Positions 1 to 8,038 of a stretch of DNA of 64,000 nucleotides are shown here, in pieces. Position 1 is the first letter of the stretch, and the number at the start of each line of letters is the position of its first letter. The position numbers and the translations under genes are program-made. The stretch comes from Cedecea neteri (GTDB lineage Bacteria > Pseudomonadota > Gammaproteobacteria > Enterobacterales > Enterobacteriaceae): assembly GCF_000758305.1 (NCBI RefSeq), contig NZ_CP009458.1:3720001-3784000 (forward strand), in the 5' to 3' direction. Under the pieces are notes generated by a model. That model was not told the origin of the DNA. It did no database searches and saw only the letters and a list, made by a program, of their open reading frames with translations.

Positions 1-240
1 CGCCGGATCAACCACCACCGGCTCCAGCTTTTTACCCAGTACGCCGCCCTTCGCATTAATGTCGTCGATGGTCATCAACGCCACGTCTTTCAGCGGCGTT
101 TCAGAAATGGCCATGGTGCCCGACAGCGAGTGCATGATCCCGACTTTGATGGTGTCCGCCGCCTGGGCTGCGAAGGCCCACCCGAAGCTGACAACCGAAG
201 CGGAAAGCGCGAAAGCTTTAACAAAGGTACGACGTTGCAT
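1..240 (-). CDS. urtA: Urea ABC transporter substrate-binding protein, N-terminal part
   Basis: Only the first 80 residues lie in the window; the gene runs off the left edge. The N-terminus starts MQRRTFVKAF, a twin-arginine-type signal, then a hydrophobic stretch and an AQA-AD cleavage-like site. The mature part (TIKVGIMHSLSG..., then LKDVALMTIDDINAKGG) matches the UrtA branch of the Leu/Ile/Val-binding family as I recall it. UrtA delivers urea in the periplasm to the UrtBCDE transporter. It lies downstream of the urea carboxylase and allophanate hydrolase genes on the same strand, which supports urea as the substrate. The start ATG is at 240, after the GntR gene stop. Confidence 0.85.
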   Translation of the reverse strand, partial: MQRRTFVKAFALSASVVSFGWAFAAQAADTIKVGIMHSLSGTMAISETPLKDVALMTIDDINAKGGVLGKKLEPVVVDPA

Positions 241-272
241 AAGTCTGACTCCCCTGAAGTAACAATAAGTGA

Positions 273-953
273 TTAGCTCAGCTTGAATTGCCGGGCCTGG
301 TGCAGCATATGAAGTGTTATCTGACGAACCTCTTTCTGACTTGCGGCGATGTGGTCGTGTAGTCGGGTTTGGGCCTCCTCAAGGTTACGGTCCCGGACGG
401 CAAGCAGGATCTGCCCATGCTCGGCATATGTCGCGCTGACGCGAGGCTGACGGGTAAAGTCCAGCCTGCGCACAATGCGAATTTTTTCGGTGATCTCCCG
501 GTGAACCCTCGCCATTTCCGGGTTGCCCGCCGCAGAGACCAGCGTCATGTGAAAAGCCTCGTCGTGCGGGGCGACGTTCATTCCCTCTGCCAGCGGTGGT
601 TCATCCAGCCAGAACTGTTTCAAAGCCTGCAGCGGTAGCGGGAAAACAGAATCAGCCCGCAGGCAAAGCCGTTTTACAGCCTCCAGTTCCAGCACGATGC
701 GCAGATCGTAAAGCGCTTCGAGATGATCGAAATCTACCGCGCGGATCTGCCAGCCGCTGCGAGACTGCACATCGACATAGCCTTCCTGCTGCAGGGCGTA
801 AAGCGCCTGGCGAACCGGCGTGCGGCTGGCGCTCATGCGCTCCGCAATTTCGTTTTCGCTAAAGCGGTCGCCCGGCAGCAGGAGGAAGTCGAAAATTTCC
901 TGTTTGAGCTGCTGGTAGATTCGCTCGGCTACGGCTTCTGGTCGCTTTGGCAT
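273..953 (-). CDS. GntR-family regulator with FCD ligand domain
   Basis: A 226-residue regulator. Residues about 5-70 form the GntR winged helix (IYQQLKQEIFDFLLLPGDRF, then SENEIAERMSASRTPVRQAL). The rest is an all-helical FCD domain with histidines (H129, plus later HEQ/HDH-type positions) that usually bind a metal and a carboxylate effector. It lies between urea carboxylase and urtA on the same strand, so it probably controls urea use or uptake. The effector is unknown. The start ATG at 953 is preceded by a weak GGAA. Confidence 0.85.
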   Translation of the reverse strand: MPKRPEAVAERIYQQLKQEIFDFLLLPGDRFSENEIAERMSASRTPVRQALYALQQEGYVDVQSRSGWQIRAVDFDHLEALYDLRIVLELEAVKRLCLRADSVFPLPLQALKQFWLDEPPLAEGMNVAPHDEAFHMTLVSAAGNPEMARVHREITEKIRIVRRLDFTRQPRVSATYAEHGQILLAVRDRNLEEAQTRLHDHIAASQKEVRQITLHMLHQARQFKLS

Positions 954-974
954 AGTGGTTTCCGTGTTGTTTTA

Positions 975-1109
975 CCCTCACCCCGGCCCTCTCCCTGAAA
1001 GGGAGAGGGAGAAAACGTGAAGATCCTCTCCCTTCCGGGAGAGGGGGAAAGAAAGTGAGGCTCTGTTTTTATTCCCTCTCCCCTCTGGGGAGAGGGTCAG
1101 GGTGAGGGG
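975..1109. repeat. Intergenic repeat element, copy 1
   Basis: A 135-bp palindromic element opening CCCTCACCCCGGCCCTCTCC and closing with the inverted form GGGGAGAGGGTCAGGGTGAG. It contains two further CTCTCCC/GGGAGAG hairpins. It fills the gap between the GntR start and the urea carboxylase stop. The same element recurs at 7900-8028, 24778-24878 and 31972-32069. It has no coding capacity; the inverted ends suggest a REP/MITE-like unit that could form RNA hairpins at the 3' end of uca. Confidence 0.85.
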
Positions 1110-1119
1110 CTAAATCCCC

Positions 1120-4100
1120 CTACACCGCCTCCAGCCACAGCAGCGCATCCCCAGGCCCCACCGGTCGGCCCTGCTGACACTGGATCCGCACCACCTTGCC
1201 GTCGCACGGGGCGCTAACCAGCAGCTCCATTTTCATCGCCTCAACGACGAGCAGCGGCTCGCCCTGCTTCACGCTTTGCCCCGGCTCAACCAGGATCTTC
1301 CAGATGTTGCCGTTCAGGTCGGCGCTGACGAGCTGCCCGATCTGTTCTTCCTCCGGCAGATCCTCCGCCATTAACGCGCTCTCCACCGCCGCGCTTTCCT
1401 GTTCTTTCCAGTGCGCCACTTCGCTAAGAAAAGCCTCCTGCTGGCGGCTGCGGAAAGCGGTAATATCGTCGGCGTTGTCCGCGAGAAAACGACTATATTC
1501 GGCAAAATCGAACTCAACTTCTTCGATCTCAACCTGCGCACGCCCTTCCCGGAATGCCGTGCGGAACGCGGTTAACTCTTCCTCGCTCACCGGGTAGAAA
1601 CGCACCTGGTCGAAAAACTTGAGCAGCCACGGCTCGTCGCCAAACTGTTCGTTTTTCAGGAATTTGTTCCAGATAGGCAGCGTGCGCCCCACCAGCTGAT
1701 AACCCCCCGGTGAATCCATGCCGTAGATGCACATATACATCCCGCCGATCCCTACCGTGCCTTCAGCTGTCCACGTCCGCGCCGGGTTGTACTTCGAACT
1801 CAACAGGCGATGACGCGGGTCGAGCGGCACAGCGCAAGGTGCGCCGAGATACACATCTCCCAGGCCGAGCACCAGATAGCTGGCGTCGAACAGGATCTGT
1901 TTCACCTCATCACGGCTTTGCAGCCCGTTGGTGCGCTGAATAAAGTCCACGTTGTTTGGCAGCCACGGAGCCTCTTCCCGCACCGTTTGTTGATAACGCT
2001 CCACCGCCGCCAGCGTGGCGCTGTCTTCGAAGGCCAGCGGTAAATGCACGATGCGGGAAGGAATTTTCAACTGGGTCACATCGCCCAGCTGTTTCTCAAT
2101 GCCCAGCAGCAGCGTGAGCAGTTGGCTCTGGGAAATACGCTGGCTGTCATAGCGGATCTGCAGCGAACGCACGCCGGGGGAAAGCTCCTCGATCCCCGCT
2201 TGTGCCGCCTGATTAATCGCCTTCATCAGCAGATAGATACGCAACCGCAGCGCCAGGTCGAGTACGTTATCGCCGTATTCGATCAGCACATAGTTGTCGC
2301 CTGCCTGACGGTAAACCACCGCCGGAAGCTCAGCCTGAGTGGGGATTTCCGCCAGAATCGCCGCGCTGGTCGTCGCACCTGGCGCAATGGAAGGATGCAG
2401 ATCCGGCAGGCTGGCGCCGGCACACAGGTTGGTCACCGCCACCTGCTGGGCAATCTCCAGCGACTGCGCGTGCTCAAAGCTGATGGCATGGAAACGAATC
2501 CGATCGCCCGGCTTCACCTGCCCGACTTTCCACAACTCCGCTTTGGCAATCGTCACCGGGCAGACAAATCCGCCGAGACTTGGACCGTCACGCGTCAGGA
2601 TCACCGGGAAGTCACCGGTAAAGTTCACCGCACCGATGGCATATTCGCAGTCGTGCACGTTGGAAGGGTGTAACCCCGCCTCGCCACCGTCGGCTCTGGT
2701 CCATTCCGGCTTTGGCCCGACAAGGCGCACGCCGAGGCGGTTAGAGTTGTAGTGAACCTGCCATTCAGCGTTGAAAAAGGCCTCCATCGACTCAGACGTG
2801 AAGAAATCCGGCGCGCCATGTGGCCCGTAAAGCACGCCAATCTCCCATACCTCTCCGTACTGCGGGATTAGCGCAGGTTCAGGGGTCTGCGGCAGGCTAA
2901 TCGGCGCAGGCGTAGTGCAGGCTGGAAGGCAAGGCTGAGAAATGGCAAGCACATCCGCGACGCGTAATGTGCGCCCCGCATGCCCACCAAACTGGCCAAG
3001 CGCAAAGGTAGAGCGGCTGCCGAGGTACACAGGCACGTCAAAACCGTTACGCACCGCCAGATAGGTACGGCAGCCGCTGGTCGCCCTGCCCAGCGTCAGG
3101 ATCTGCCCGGCTTTCACTACTGTGGGCTGCCAGAAGGTTACCGGCTGGTCATCCAGCGTCGCCGGGCAAGGCGCGCCGGTCAGCGCGATAGTGGCTTCAC
3201 TGTGGAAGCGCAGCGTCGGCCCCTGCAGGGTAAACTCCAGCCCGGCGGCGGAAGGATGGTTGCCGACAATGCGGTTCGCCAGGCGGAAAGCAAAATCATC
3301 CATCGGCCCGGACGGCGGCACGCCGATATCCCAGTATCCGAGGCGGCCTGGGCTGTCCTGAATGCTGCTCCAGGTGCCCGGCTCCAGCACTTCCACGGCC
3401 TGCGCCTGATAGCTCACGCTATCCAGCAGGCGCGTCCACATTACGCCAGCTTTGAACTCCGGCAAGCGGACGATCTGGCGCAGATAATCGAGGTTGGTGG
3501 CGATCCCATGCAGGCGGGTGGCGGCCAGCGCATCGTTCAGTTTACTTAACGCCTGCAGGCGGTCTTCACCGTGAACGATGATCTTGGCGATCATCGGATC
3601 GTAAAACGCACTGACTTCGCTGCCGGTGCTGACCCAGCCGTCAACCCGCACGCCTTCTGGGAAATAAACGTCGGTTAATACGCCCGGCGACGGCTGGAAG
3701 TTTTTCAGCGCGTCCTCGGCATAAATACGGACTTCGATAGCTGCGCCCTGAGGGGCTTCGGCCATTTTTTGCCAGTCCGGCGACGCGCCTGCCGCCACCA
3801 GAACCATGCATTCGATCAGATCCAGACCCGTGACGCACTCGGTTACCGGGTGTTCAACCTGCAGGCGCGTATTCACCTCCAGGAAGTAGAATGCATCCCG
3901 CGCTGCGTCGTAGATAAACTCCACGGTTCCCGCACTGCGGTAATGAACGGATTCACCCAGCGCCACGGCGGCACGGTGCAGCGCTGCTCGAGTGGTCTGC
4001 GGCAGATTTGGAGCTGGCGTTTCCTCGACCACTTTTTGGTTGCGGCGCTGCAGCGAGCAATCACGCTCCCCCAGGGCAACCACCTTGCCTTTTCCATCGC

Positions 4101-4740
4101 CAAAAATTTGCACTTCCAGGTGCCGGGCTTTGTCGACAAAACGTTCGATAAACACGCCGTCGTCGCTGAAAAACTGCGCCCCCATGCGCTTCACGCTTTC
4201 CCAGGCCTCGAGCAGTGCAGGTTCGCTGTCGCAGCGAGTCAGACCGATCCCACCCCCGCCCGCCGTGGTTTTGAGCATCACCGGATAGCCGATTTCCGCT
4301 GCCGCCAGCCGTGCTTCCGCCAGGGATGTCAGCAGCCCGGTGCCGGGAGTCATCGGCACATCTACGCCGGAGGCCAGCTCTCGGGCGCGGTGCTTCAGGC
4401 CAAAATCACTGATTTGCTGCGCCGTTGGCCCGATAAAAATAATGCCTGCTGCTTCACAAGCCTCGGCAAATTCCGCCCGCTCCGAGAGGAAGCCGTAACC
4501 GGGGAAAATCGCCTCCGCGCCGCTCTCTTTTGCCGCCGCCAGTATTTTCTCGATATTCAGATAAGTGTCGCTGGCTTTATCTCCGCCGAGCGCTATCGCC
4601 TCATCGGCATCAATAACGTGCTGCGCGCTGGCGTCCGCGTCGGAATAGACGGCCACGCTGGTAATGTTCATTTTCTTCAGCGTGCGAATGGCACGACAGG
4701 CAATTTCGCCGCGGTTGGCAATTAAGACTTTGTTAAACAT
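1120..4740 (-). CDS. uca: Urea carboxylase (biotin-dependent)
   Basis: A 1206-residue multidomain enzyme catalysing ATP + urea + bicarbonate to urea-1-carboxylate (allophanate). In order: biotin carboxylase/ATP-grasp domain (about 1-450; FNKVLIANRGEIACRAIR, a Gly-rich TTAGGGGIG loop, RDCSLQRRNQK), the KipI/KipA-like carboxyltransferase domains (about 475-1080), and a C-terminal biotinyl domain with the biotin lysine in VEAMKMEL. The frame is open 32 codons further upstream, but the ATG at 4740 sits six bases after AGGAG and begins the conserved FNKVLIANRGE, so it was chosen. It lies 10 bp downstream of allophanate hydrolase, the next enzyme in the pathway. Length is typical of the family. Confidence 0.97.
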   Translation of the reverse strand: MFNKVLIANRGEIACRAIRTLKKMNITSVAVYSDADASAQHVIDADEAIALGGDKASDTYLNIEKILAAAKESGAEAIFPGYGFLSERAEFAEACEAAGIIFIGPTAQQISDFGLKHRARELASGVDVPMTPGTGLLTSLAEARLAAAEIGYPVMLKTTAGGGGIGLTRCDSEPALLEAWESVKRMGAQFFSDDGVFIERFVDKARHLEVQIFGDGKGKVVALGERDCSLQRRNQKVVEETPAPNLPQTTRAALHRAAVALGESVHYRSAGTVEFIYDAARDAFYFLEVNTRLQVEHPVTECVTGLDLIECMVLVAAGASPDWQKMAEAPQGAAIEVRIYAEDALKNFQPSPGVLTDVYFPEGVRVDGWVSTGSEVSAFYDPMIAKIIVHGEDRLQALSKLNDALAATRLHGIATNLDYLRQIVRLPEFKAGVMWTRLLDSVSYQAQAVEVLEPGTWSSIQDSPGRLGYWDIGVPPSGPMDDFAFRLANRIVGNHPSAAGLEFTLQGPTLRFHSEATIALTGAPCPATLDDQPVTFWQPTVVKAGQILTLGRATSGCRTYLAVRNGFDVPVYLGSRSTFALGQFGGHAGRTLRVADVLAISQPCLPACTTPAPISLPQTPEPALIPQYGEVWEIGVLYGPHGAPDFFTSESMEAFFNAEWQVHYNSNRLGVRLVGPKPEWTRADGGEAGLHPSNVHDCEYAIGAVNFTGDFPVILTRDGPSLGGFVCPVTIAKAELWKVGQVKPGDRIRFHAISFEHAQSLEIAQQVAVTNLCAGASLPDLHPSIAPGATTSAAILAEIPTQAELPAVVYRQAGDNYVLIEYGDNVLDLALRLRIYLLMKAINQAAQAGIEELSPGVRSLQIRYDSQRISQSQLLTLLLGIEKQLGDVTQLKIPSRIVHLPLAFEDSATLAAVERYQQTVREEAPWLPNNVDFIQRTNGLQSRDEVKQILFDASYLVLGLGDVYLGAPCAVPLDPRHRLLSSKYNPARTWTAEGTVGIGGMYMCIYGMDSPGGYQLVGRTLPIWNKFLKNEQFGDEPWLLKFFDQVRFYPVSEEELTAFRTAFREGRAQVEIEEVEFDFAEYSRFLADNADDITAFRSRQQEAFLSEVAHWKEQESAAVESALMAEDLPEEEQIGQLVSADLNGNIWKILVEPGQSVKQGEPLLVVEAMKMELLVSAPCDGKVVRIQCQQGRPVGPGDALLWLEAV

Positions 4741-4750
4741 ATTCCTCTCC

Positions 4751-6547
4751 TTAAGCGCCAGGTTGACGGGCAAGCCAGGCCTTCCAGCCGCCCCATGCGG
4801 TAATGTCCGTGGCGCCTTCTGTCGCACACGGCTCACAAATGAAGCCCTTTACGCTGCGCCCGTCCTGCAGGGTCAACGTGCCGATCCCCAACGGGGCGGG
4901 GATTTCGGCAACAAATTCGCCAAAACGCGCGAGCGGGATATCCCACAGCTCAACGGCGATCGGCTGCCCTTCGGCAGCGCGAACCAGGCCCGGCTTCGGG
5001 GGCTGAGTATTCGCCAGGGCGTAAAGGCGATAGGTATCTGCCGTACAGGTTTCTTCGACAAAGACGGCGTTGCGGCTGGTTAGCTGGTGGTTAAGCGGCA
5101 TCCCACGCAGATGTGCGCCCACAACAGCGACGCGCACGAAGCTGCTGGCAGGTGTCATGGTCTGTTGTTCTGGCAATTTCTGGGCCGTTGCTCCGACAGG
5201 GAGATCAAGCTGCGCCTGCCACTGCGCGCCAAAATGGCTGAGCGCGGCATCATGCCAGGCCGAGGCGATCAGCGTGATCCCAGCTGGCAGACCATCTGCC
5301 CGGAAATCCGCCGGAAGCGCCAGCGCGCTCAGGTCTGCCAGATTGGTAAAGTTGGTGTAGGTGCCAAACTGCGAGTTATAGGCCACCGGCTCGTCGCGCA
5401 TTTCGGCCAGCGTGTGAATCGTCGGTGACGTTGGCACCACAAGGGCATCAAACGCGGAAAGCTGCTGCTGAATGCGGCGGGCAAGTTCAGCGCGGGTGTA
5501 TTCCGCCTGCCAGGCATCGCAGGCCGTGAAACTCAGCCCGTTGGCGACGATCCCACGCACCGTAGGGTCCATGGCATCAGGATGTTTTTCGAGGATCTCT
5601 TTCACCGCGACGGTGCGCTCGGCCACCCAGGCCCCGTTATACAGCTGCTCGGCCAGCCGGGTGAAATCGCTGAAATCTACCGCCACCAGCTCCGCGCCCA
5701 TCGCCATTAATCTGTCCAGCGCAAGCTGGAAAGCCTCTTCGCTGAGTTTGTCGCCAAAGAATGTCAGGCGGTCTGGAATGGCAAAACGCAGGCGTGGGCT
5801 AAACCGGGCCGGGGCGGTGTGAGGGTTGCTTCGGGAATAAGGATCGAGCGGATCGTACCCACCTGCTACACTGGCGACCAGGGAAGCATCCGCCGCCGAA
5901 TGGGCGAAGATCGAAACACAGTCGTTGAGGCGGCAGGCCGGTACCACGCCCGCCGTAGAGAGCCAGCCTTTGGTCGGCTTTAAGCCAACGATGTTATTGA
6001 ACCCGGCAGGAACGCGCCCGGAACCTGCAGTGTCCGTTCCCAATGAGAAGCAAACCAGCCCGCGAGCCACCACGGAAGCGGAGCCTGAACTCGAGCCACC
6101 GCTAACGTAGTCTGGATTGAAACTGTTCACCACCGCGCCATACGGCGAGCGGGTACCGACCAGCCCGGTCGCAAACTGATCAAGGTTGGTTTTGCCCACT
6201 ACAATGGCTCCGGCGGCGCGAAGTCGAGCAATCACCGTGGCATCATCGGCGGGATGATAAGTAAACACCGGGCAAGCGGCGCTGGTTGGCATCCCGGCTA
6301 CATCAATATTGTCTTTAACCGCAAACGGCACGCCAAATAGCGGGAAATCCGTCGGCGTTTTTTCCCCATCATTAATGACCTGCAATAACGCTTTTATTTG
6401 CTCATTAATTTGCTGTTCACTGGCGATATATATCCACGCATTATCCTGCCGCGAAATATTAGCCATTAATTGCTGATAAGCGCCCGGCAACGAATGCGGC
6501 TGCGGCTGGTAATCGGCGACCCACTGCGACAATAAAGCGACTGACAT
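4751..6547 (-). CDS. atzF: Allophanate hydrolase
   Basis: A 598-residue amidase-signature enzyme that converts allophanate to two ammonia and two CO2, completing ATP-dependent urea degradation with the adjacent urea carboxylase. The amidase domain holds the Ser-cisSer-Lys machinery: lysine in FAVKDNID and the serines of GGSSSGSASVVARG. The C-terminal domain (about 460-598) is the accessory domain seen in long allophanate hydrolases. The start ATG at 6547 was chosen over one 15 codons upstream because it gives the conserved N-terminal length. A sigma-54 promoter lies about 40 bp upstream, so nitrogen limitation (NtrC) is the likely signal. Confidence 0.95.
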   Translation of the reverse strand: MSVALLSQWVADYQPQPHSLPGAYQQLMANISRQDNAWIYIASEQQINEQIKALLQVINDGEKTPTDFPLFGVPFAVKDNIDVAGMPTSAACPVFTYHPADDATVIARLRAAGAIVVGKTNLDQFATGLVGTRSPYGAVVNSFNPDYVSGGSSSGSASVVARGLVCFSLGTDTAGSGRVPAGFNNIVGLKPTKGWLSTAGVVPACRLNDCVSIFAHSAADASLVASVAGGYDPLDPYSRSNPHTAPARFSPRLRFAIPDRLTFFGDKLSEEAFQLALDRLMAMGAELVAVDFSDFTRLAEQLYNGAWVAERTVAVKEILEKHPDAMDPTVRGIVANGLSFTACDAWQAEYTRAELARRIQQQLSAFDALVVPTSPTIHTLAEMRDEPVAYNSQFGTYTNFTNLADLSALALPADFRADGLPAGITLIASAWHDAALSHFGAQWQAQLDLPVGATAQKLPEQQTMTPASSFVRVAVVGAHLRGMPLNHQLTSRNAVFVEETCTADTYRLYALANTQPPKPGLVRAAEGQPIAVELWDIPLARFGEFVAEIPAPLGIGTLTLQDGRSVKGFICEPCATEGATDITAWGGWKAWLARQPGA

Positions 6548-6587
6548 AAGCTGGCATCCCACTTGGTATACAAGATGGAATAGATAA

Positions 6588-6603
6588 AGCAATTACAGTG
6601 CCA
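6588..6603 (-). promoter_or_regulatory. Sigma-54 promoter for the urea carboxylase/allophanate hydrolase genes
   Basis: Read on the minus strand the site is TGGCAC-TGTAA-TTGCT, a perfect match to the -24/-12 RpoN consensus (TGGCAC-N5-TTGCT/A). It ends about 40 bp before the atzF start and points at it. Upstream GCAC/GTGC half-sites (around 6665-6700) could be parts of NtrC sites, but no full NtrC palindrome was seen. Consistent with known NtrC control of urea use. Confidence 0.85.
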
Positions 6604-6720
6604 GAGTTTATTACGTGCTGTTTTACAAGGATTTAATATTAAAAAATAAGATTTTATTATATTTAAAGCACCGTCACGGGGCGTTATTTTAGTGCGAATG
6701 GATAATTAAGAGGATATATC

Positions 6721-6749
6721 TGGCGGCGAATATAATACCTTCGCCGCCA
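6721..6749 (-). terminator. Hairpin after the dehydrogenase gene
   Basis: A perfect 10-bp stem, TGGCGGCGAA and TTCGCCGCCA, with a 9-base loop, 8 bp past the stop of the minus-strand dehydrogenase. There is no T-tract on the minus side, so it may stabilise a 3' end rather than terminate. It separates the ydcY-dehydrogenase pair from the sigma-54 urea operon. Confidence 0.5.
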
Positions 6750-6756
6750 GGGAAGG

Positions 6757-7629
6757 TTATTTTCCGCTGCGGCGAGCGGAAACCGTGGCTAATGCCGCCC
6801 AGTCGAGATGCTCATCGCCGTGAGCCAGCGCATCGAGGTAGTTATCCCGCAATACGCCCGCAAAACCCATTGGCACATTTTTATTTTCCGCGGCCTGCTG
6901 CGCCAGGCGCACGTCTTTCAGCCCCAGCTTCATGGTAAACCCGGCCGGGCTGTAGCGTGATTCGGCGATCATCGCGCCATAGTTTTTATACGCTGGGGCG
7001 GCAAACAGGGTGCTGGTCAGCATGCCGAGGAAATCCCCGGCGGCTACATCGTAGGCCCCGACCAGCGCAGAAGATTCCCCCATCGCTTCGATGGCGCTGG
7101 CGAGCATAAAGTTAGCCGCCAGCTTAACCGCCGCCGCCTGCTCTGGCCTGTCGCCAAAGCGCCAGGTTTTTTGCCCCAACACATCGAAAAGCGGCTGCAC
7201 GCTGTCCAGCAGTTCCGCAGGCCCGGCTGTAAGAATGTTGAGATTGCCTGCGGCGGCAACGTCCACGCGTCCCAGTACCGGCGCAGCAATATAGCGATGC
7301 CCGGTTGCGCTGGCTTTTTCCGCCATTTCATTGGTAAAAGCGACGGAAACCGTGGCCATGTTGATCCAAATAGCGTCCTGCGGCAATGCATTGAGCGCGC
7401 CCTGCTCAATCACCACGCGGCGGCTGGTGTCATCGTCGGCCAGCATAGTGATCAACACTTCGCTGTCGGTGAACGCTGCTGGCGTGGCGTGTATTGTCGC
7501 CCCTTTCGCTTTTAAGGCTTCAGAAGGGCCCGGAGAACGGTTCCAGACGGCAACCTGATGCCCGGCTTTCAGCAGATTTTCTGCCATTGGCTGGCCCATA
7601 CCGCCCAGCCCGATAAATCCAATACGCAT
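6757..7629 (-). CDS. NAD(P)-dependent beta-hydroxyacid dehydrogenase family protein
   Basis: A 290-residue protein of the 3-hydroxyisobutyrate / tartronate semialdehyde reductase family. The Rossmann motif GFIGLGGMGQPMAENLL opens the protein, and an active-site lysine is expected in VKLAANFMLASAIEAMGE (about 165-185). The C-terminal helical domain is complete. It is co-oriented with ydcY, 12 bp downstream, with a GGGAG ribosome site. The family reduces short beta-hydroxy acids or aldehydes; the actual substrate cannot be read from the sequence. Confidence 0.85.
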   Translation of the reverse strand: MRIGFIGLGGMGQPMAENLLKAGHQVAVWNRSPGPSEALKAKGATIHATPAAFTDSEVLITMLADDDTSRRVVIEQGALNALPQDAIWINMATVSVAFTNEMAEKASATGHRYIAAPVLGRVDVAAAGNLNILTAGPAELLDSVQPLFDVLGQKTWRFGDRPEQAAAVKLAANFMLASAIEAMGESSALVGAYDVAAGDFLGMLTSTLFAAPAYKNYGAMIAESRYSPAGFTMKLGLKDVRLAQQAAENKNVPMGFAGVLRDNYLDALAHGDEHLDWAALATVSARRSGK

Positions 7630-7641
7630 ATTAACTCCCGG

Positions 7642-7875
7642 CTAGAGAATAGTGCCGCTGCGGGTCAACTGCTCGCGGCGTTCTTCGGTTTCTTCTTTGT
7701 GGTGATTGCCTTTGTGGGCAATCGCGATACGCAGCCGCTGCTGCTGGGCATAGCGGTCTTCCCGCGTGAGCGCTGCATCGTCGCTGAGTTCAATCAGCAG
7801 TTCGTTCATCGGAATGATGATGTCTTTGGCAATGGCGGCGTCTACGCGGCTGATAACGTCTGCAAGATGGGTCAT
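7642..7875 (-). CDS. ydcY: YdcY-like protein (DUF2526)
   Basis: A 77-residue acidic and basic soluble protein with the same length as E. coli YdcY and near-identical blocks as I recall them (RVDAAI at the start, MNELLI.LSDDA, REDRY.QQQRLR.AIAH, EQLT..GTIL at the end). Function unknown. No signal peptide or membrane segment. It is followed by a dehydrogenase gene on the same strand and preceded by repeat copy 2. Confidence 0.85.
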   Translation of the reverse strand: MTHLADVISRVDAAIAKDIIIPMNELLIELSDDAALTREDRYAQQQRLRIAIAHKGNHHKEETEERREQLTRSGTIL

Positions 7876-7899
7876 GGCGTATTCCTTATCATGTTTTGC

Positions 7900-8028
7900 C
7901 CCTCACCCTAACCCTCTCCCCAGAGGGGAGAGGGAATAAAAAGAGAACCCCTTTTCCCAGGGCGAGGGAATAAAAAACCAGCATCTGTATTCCCCCTCTC
8001 CCTTCCAGGGAGAGGGCCGGGGTGAGGG
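7900..8028. repeat. Intergenic repeat element, copy 2
   Basis: A 129-bp member of the palindromic family, with CCCTCACCCTAACCCTCTCC at the left end and the inverted GAGAGGGCCGGGGTGAGGG at the right. It fills the gap between the DppA-like gene stop and ydcY. Confidence 0.85.
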
Positions 8029-8038
8029 TCGATATCAA

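Noticed and set aside
975..1109. A CRISPR-like repeat array
   Set aside because: The repeats are palindromic halves of a single element and lack regular spacers; no cas gene is in the window.
3769..4725. A 318-codon plus-strand ORF opposite urea carboxylase
   Set aside because: The opposite strand encodes the intact biotin carboxylase domain.
4741..4836. Longer N-terminus for urea carboxylase
   Set aside because: It would overlap the allophanate hydrolase stop and lacks a ribosome site; the ATG at 4740 has both signal and conservation.
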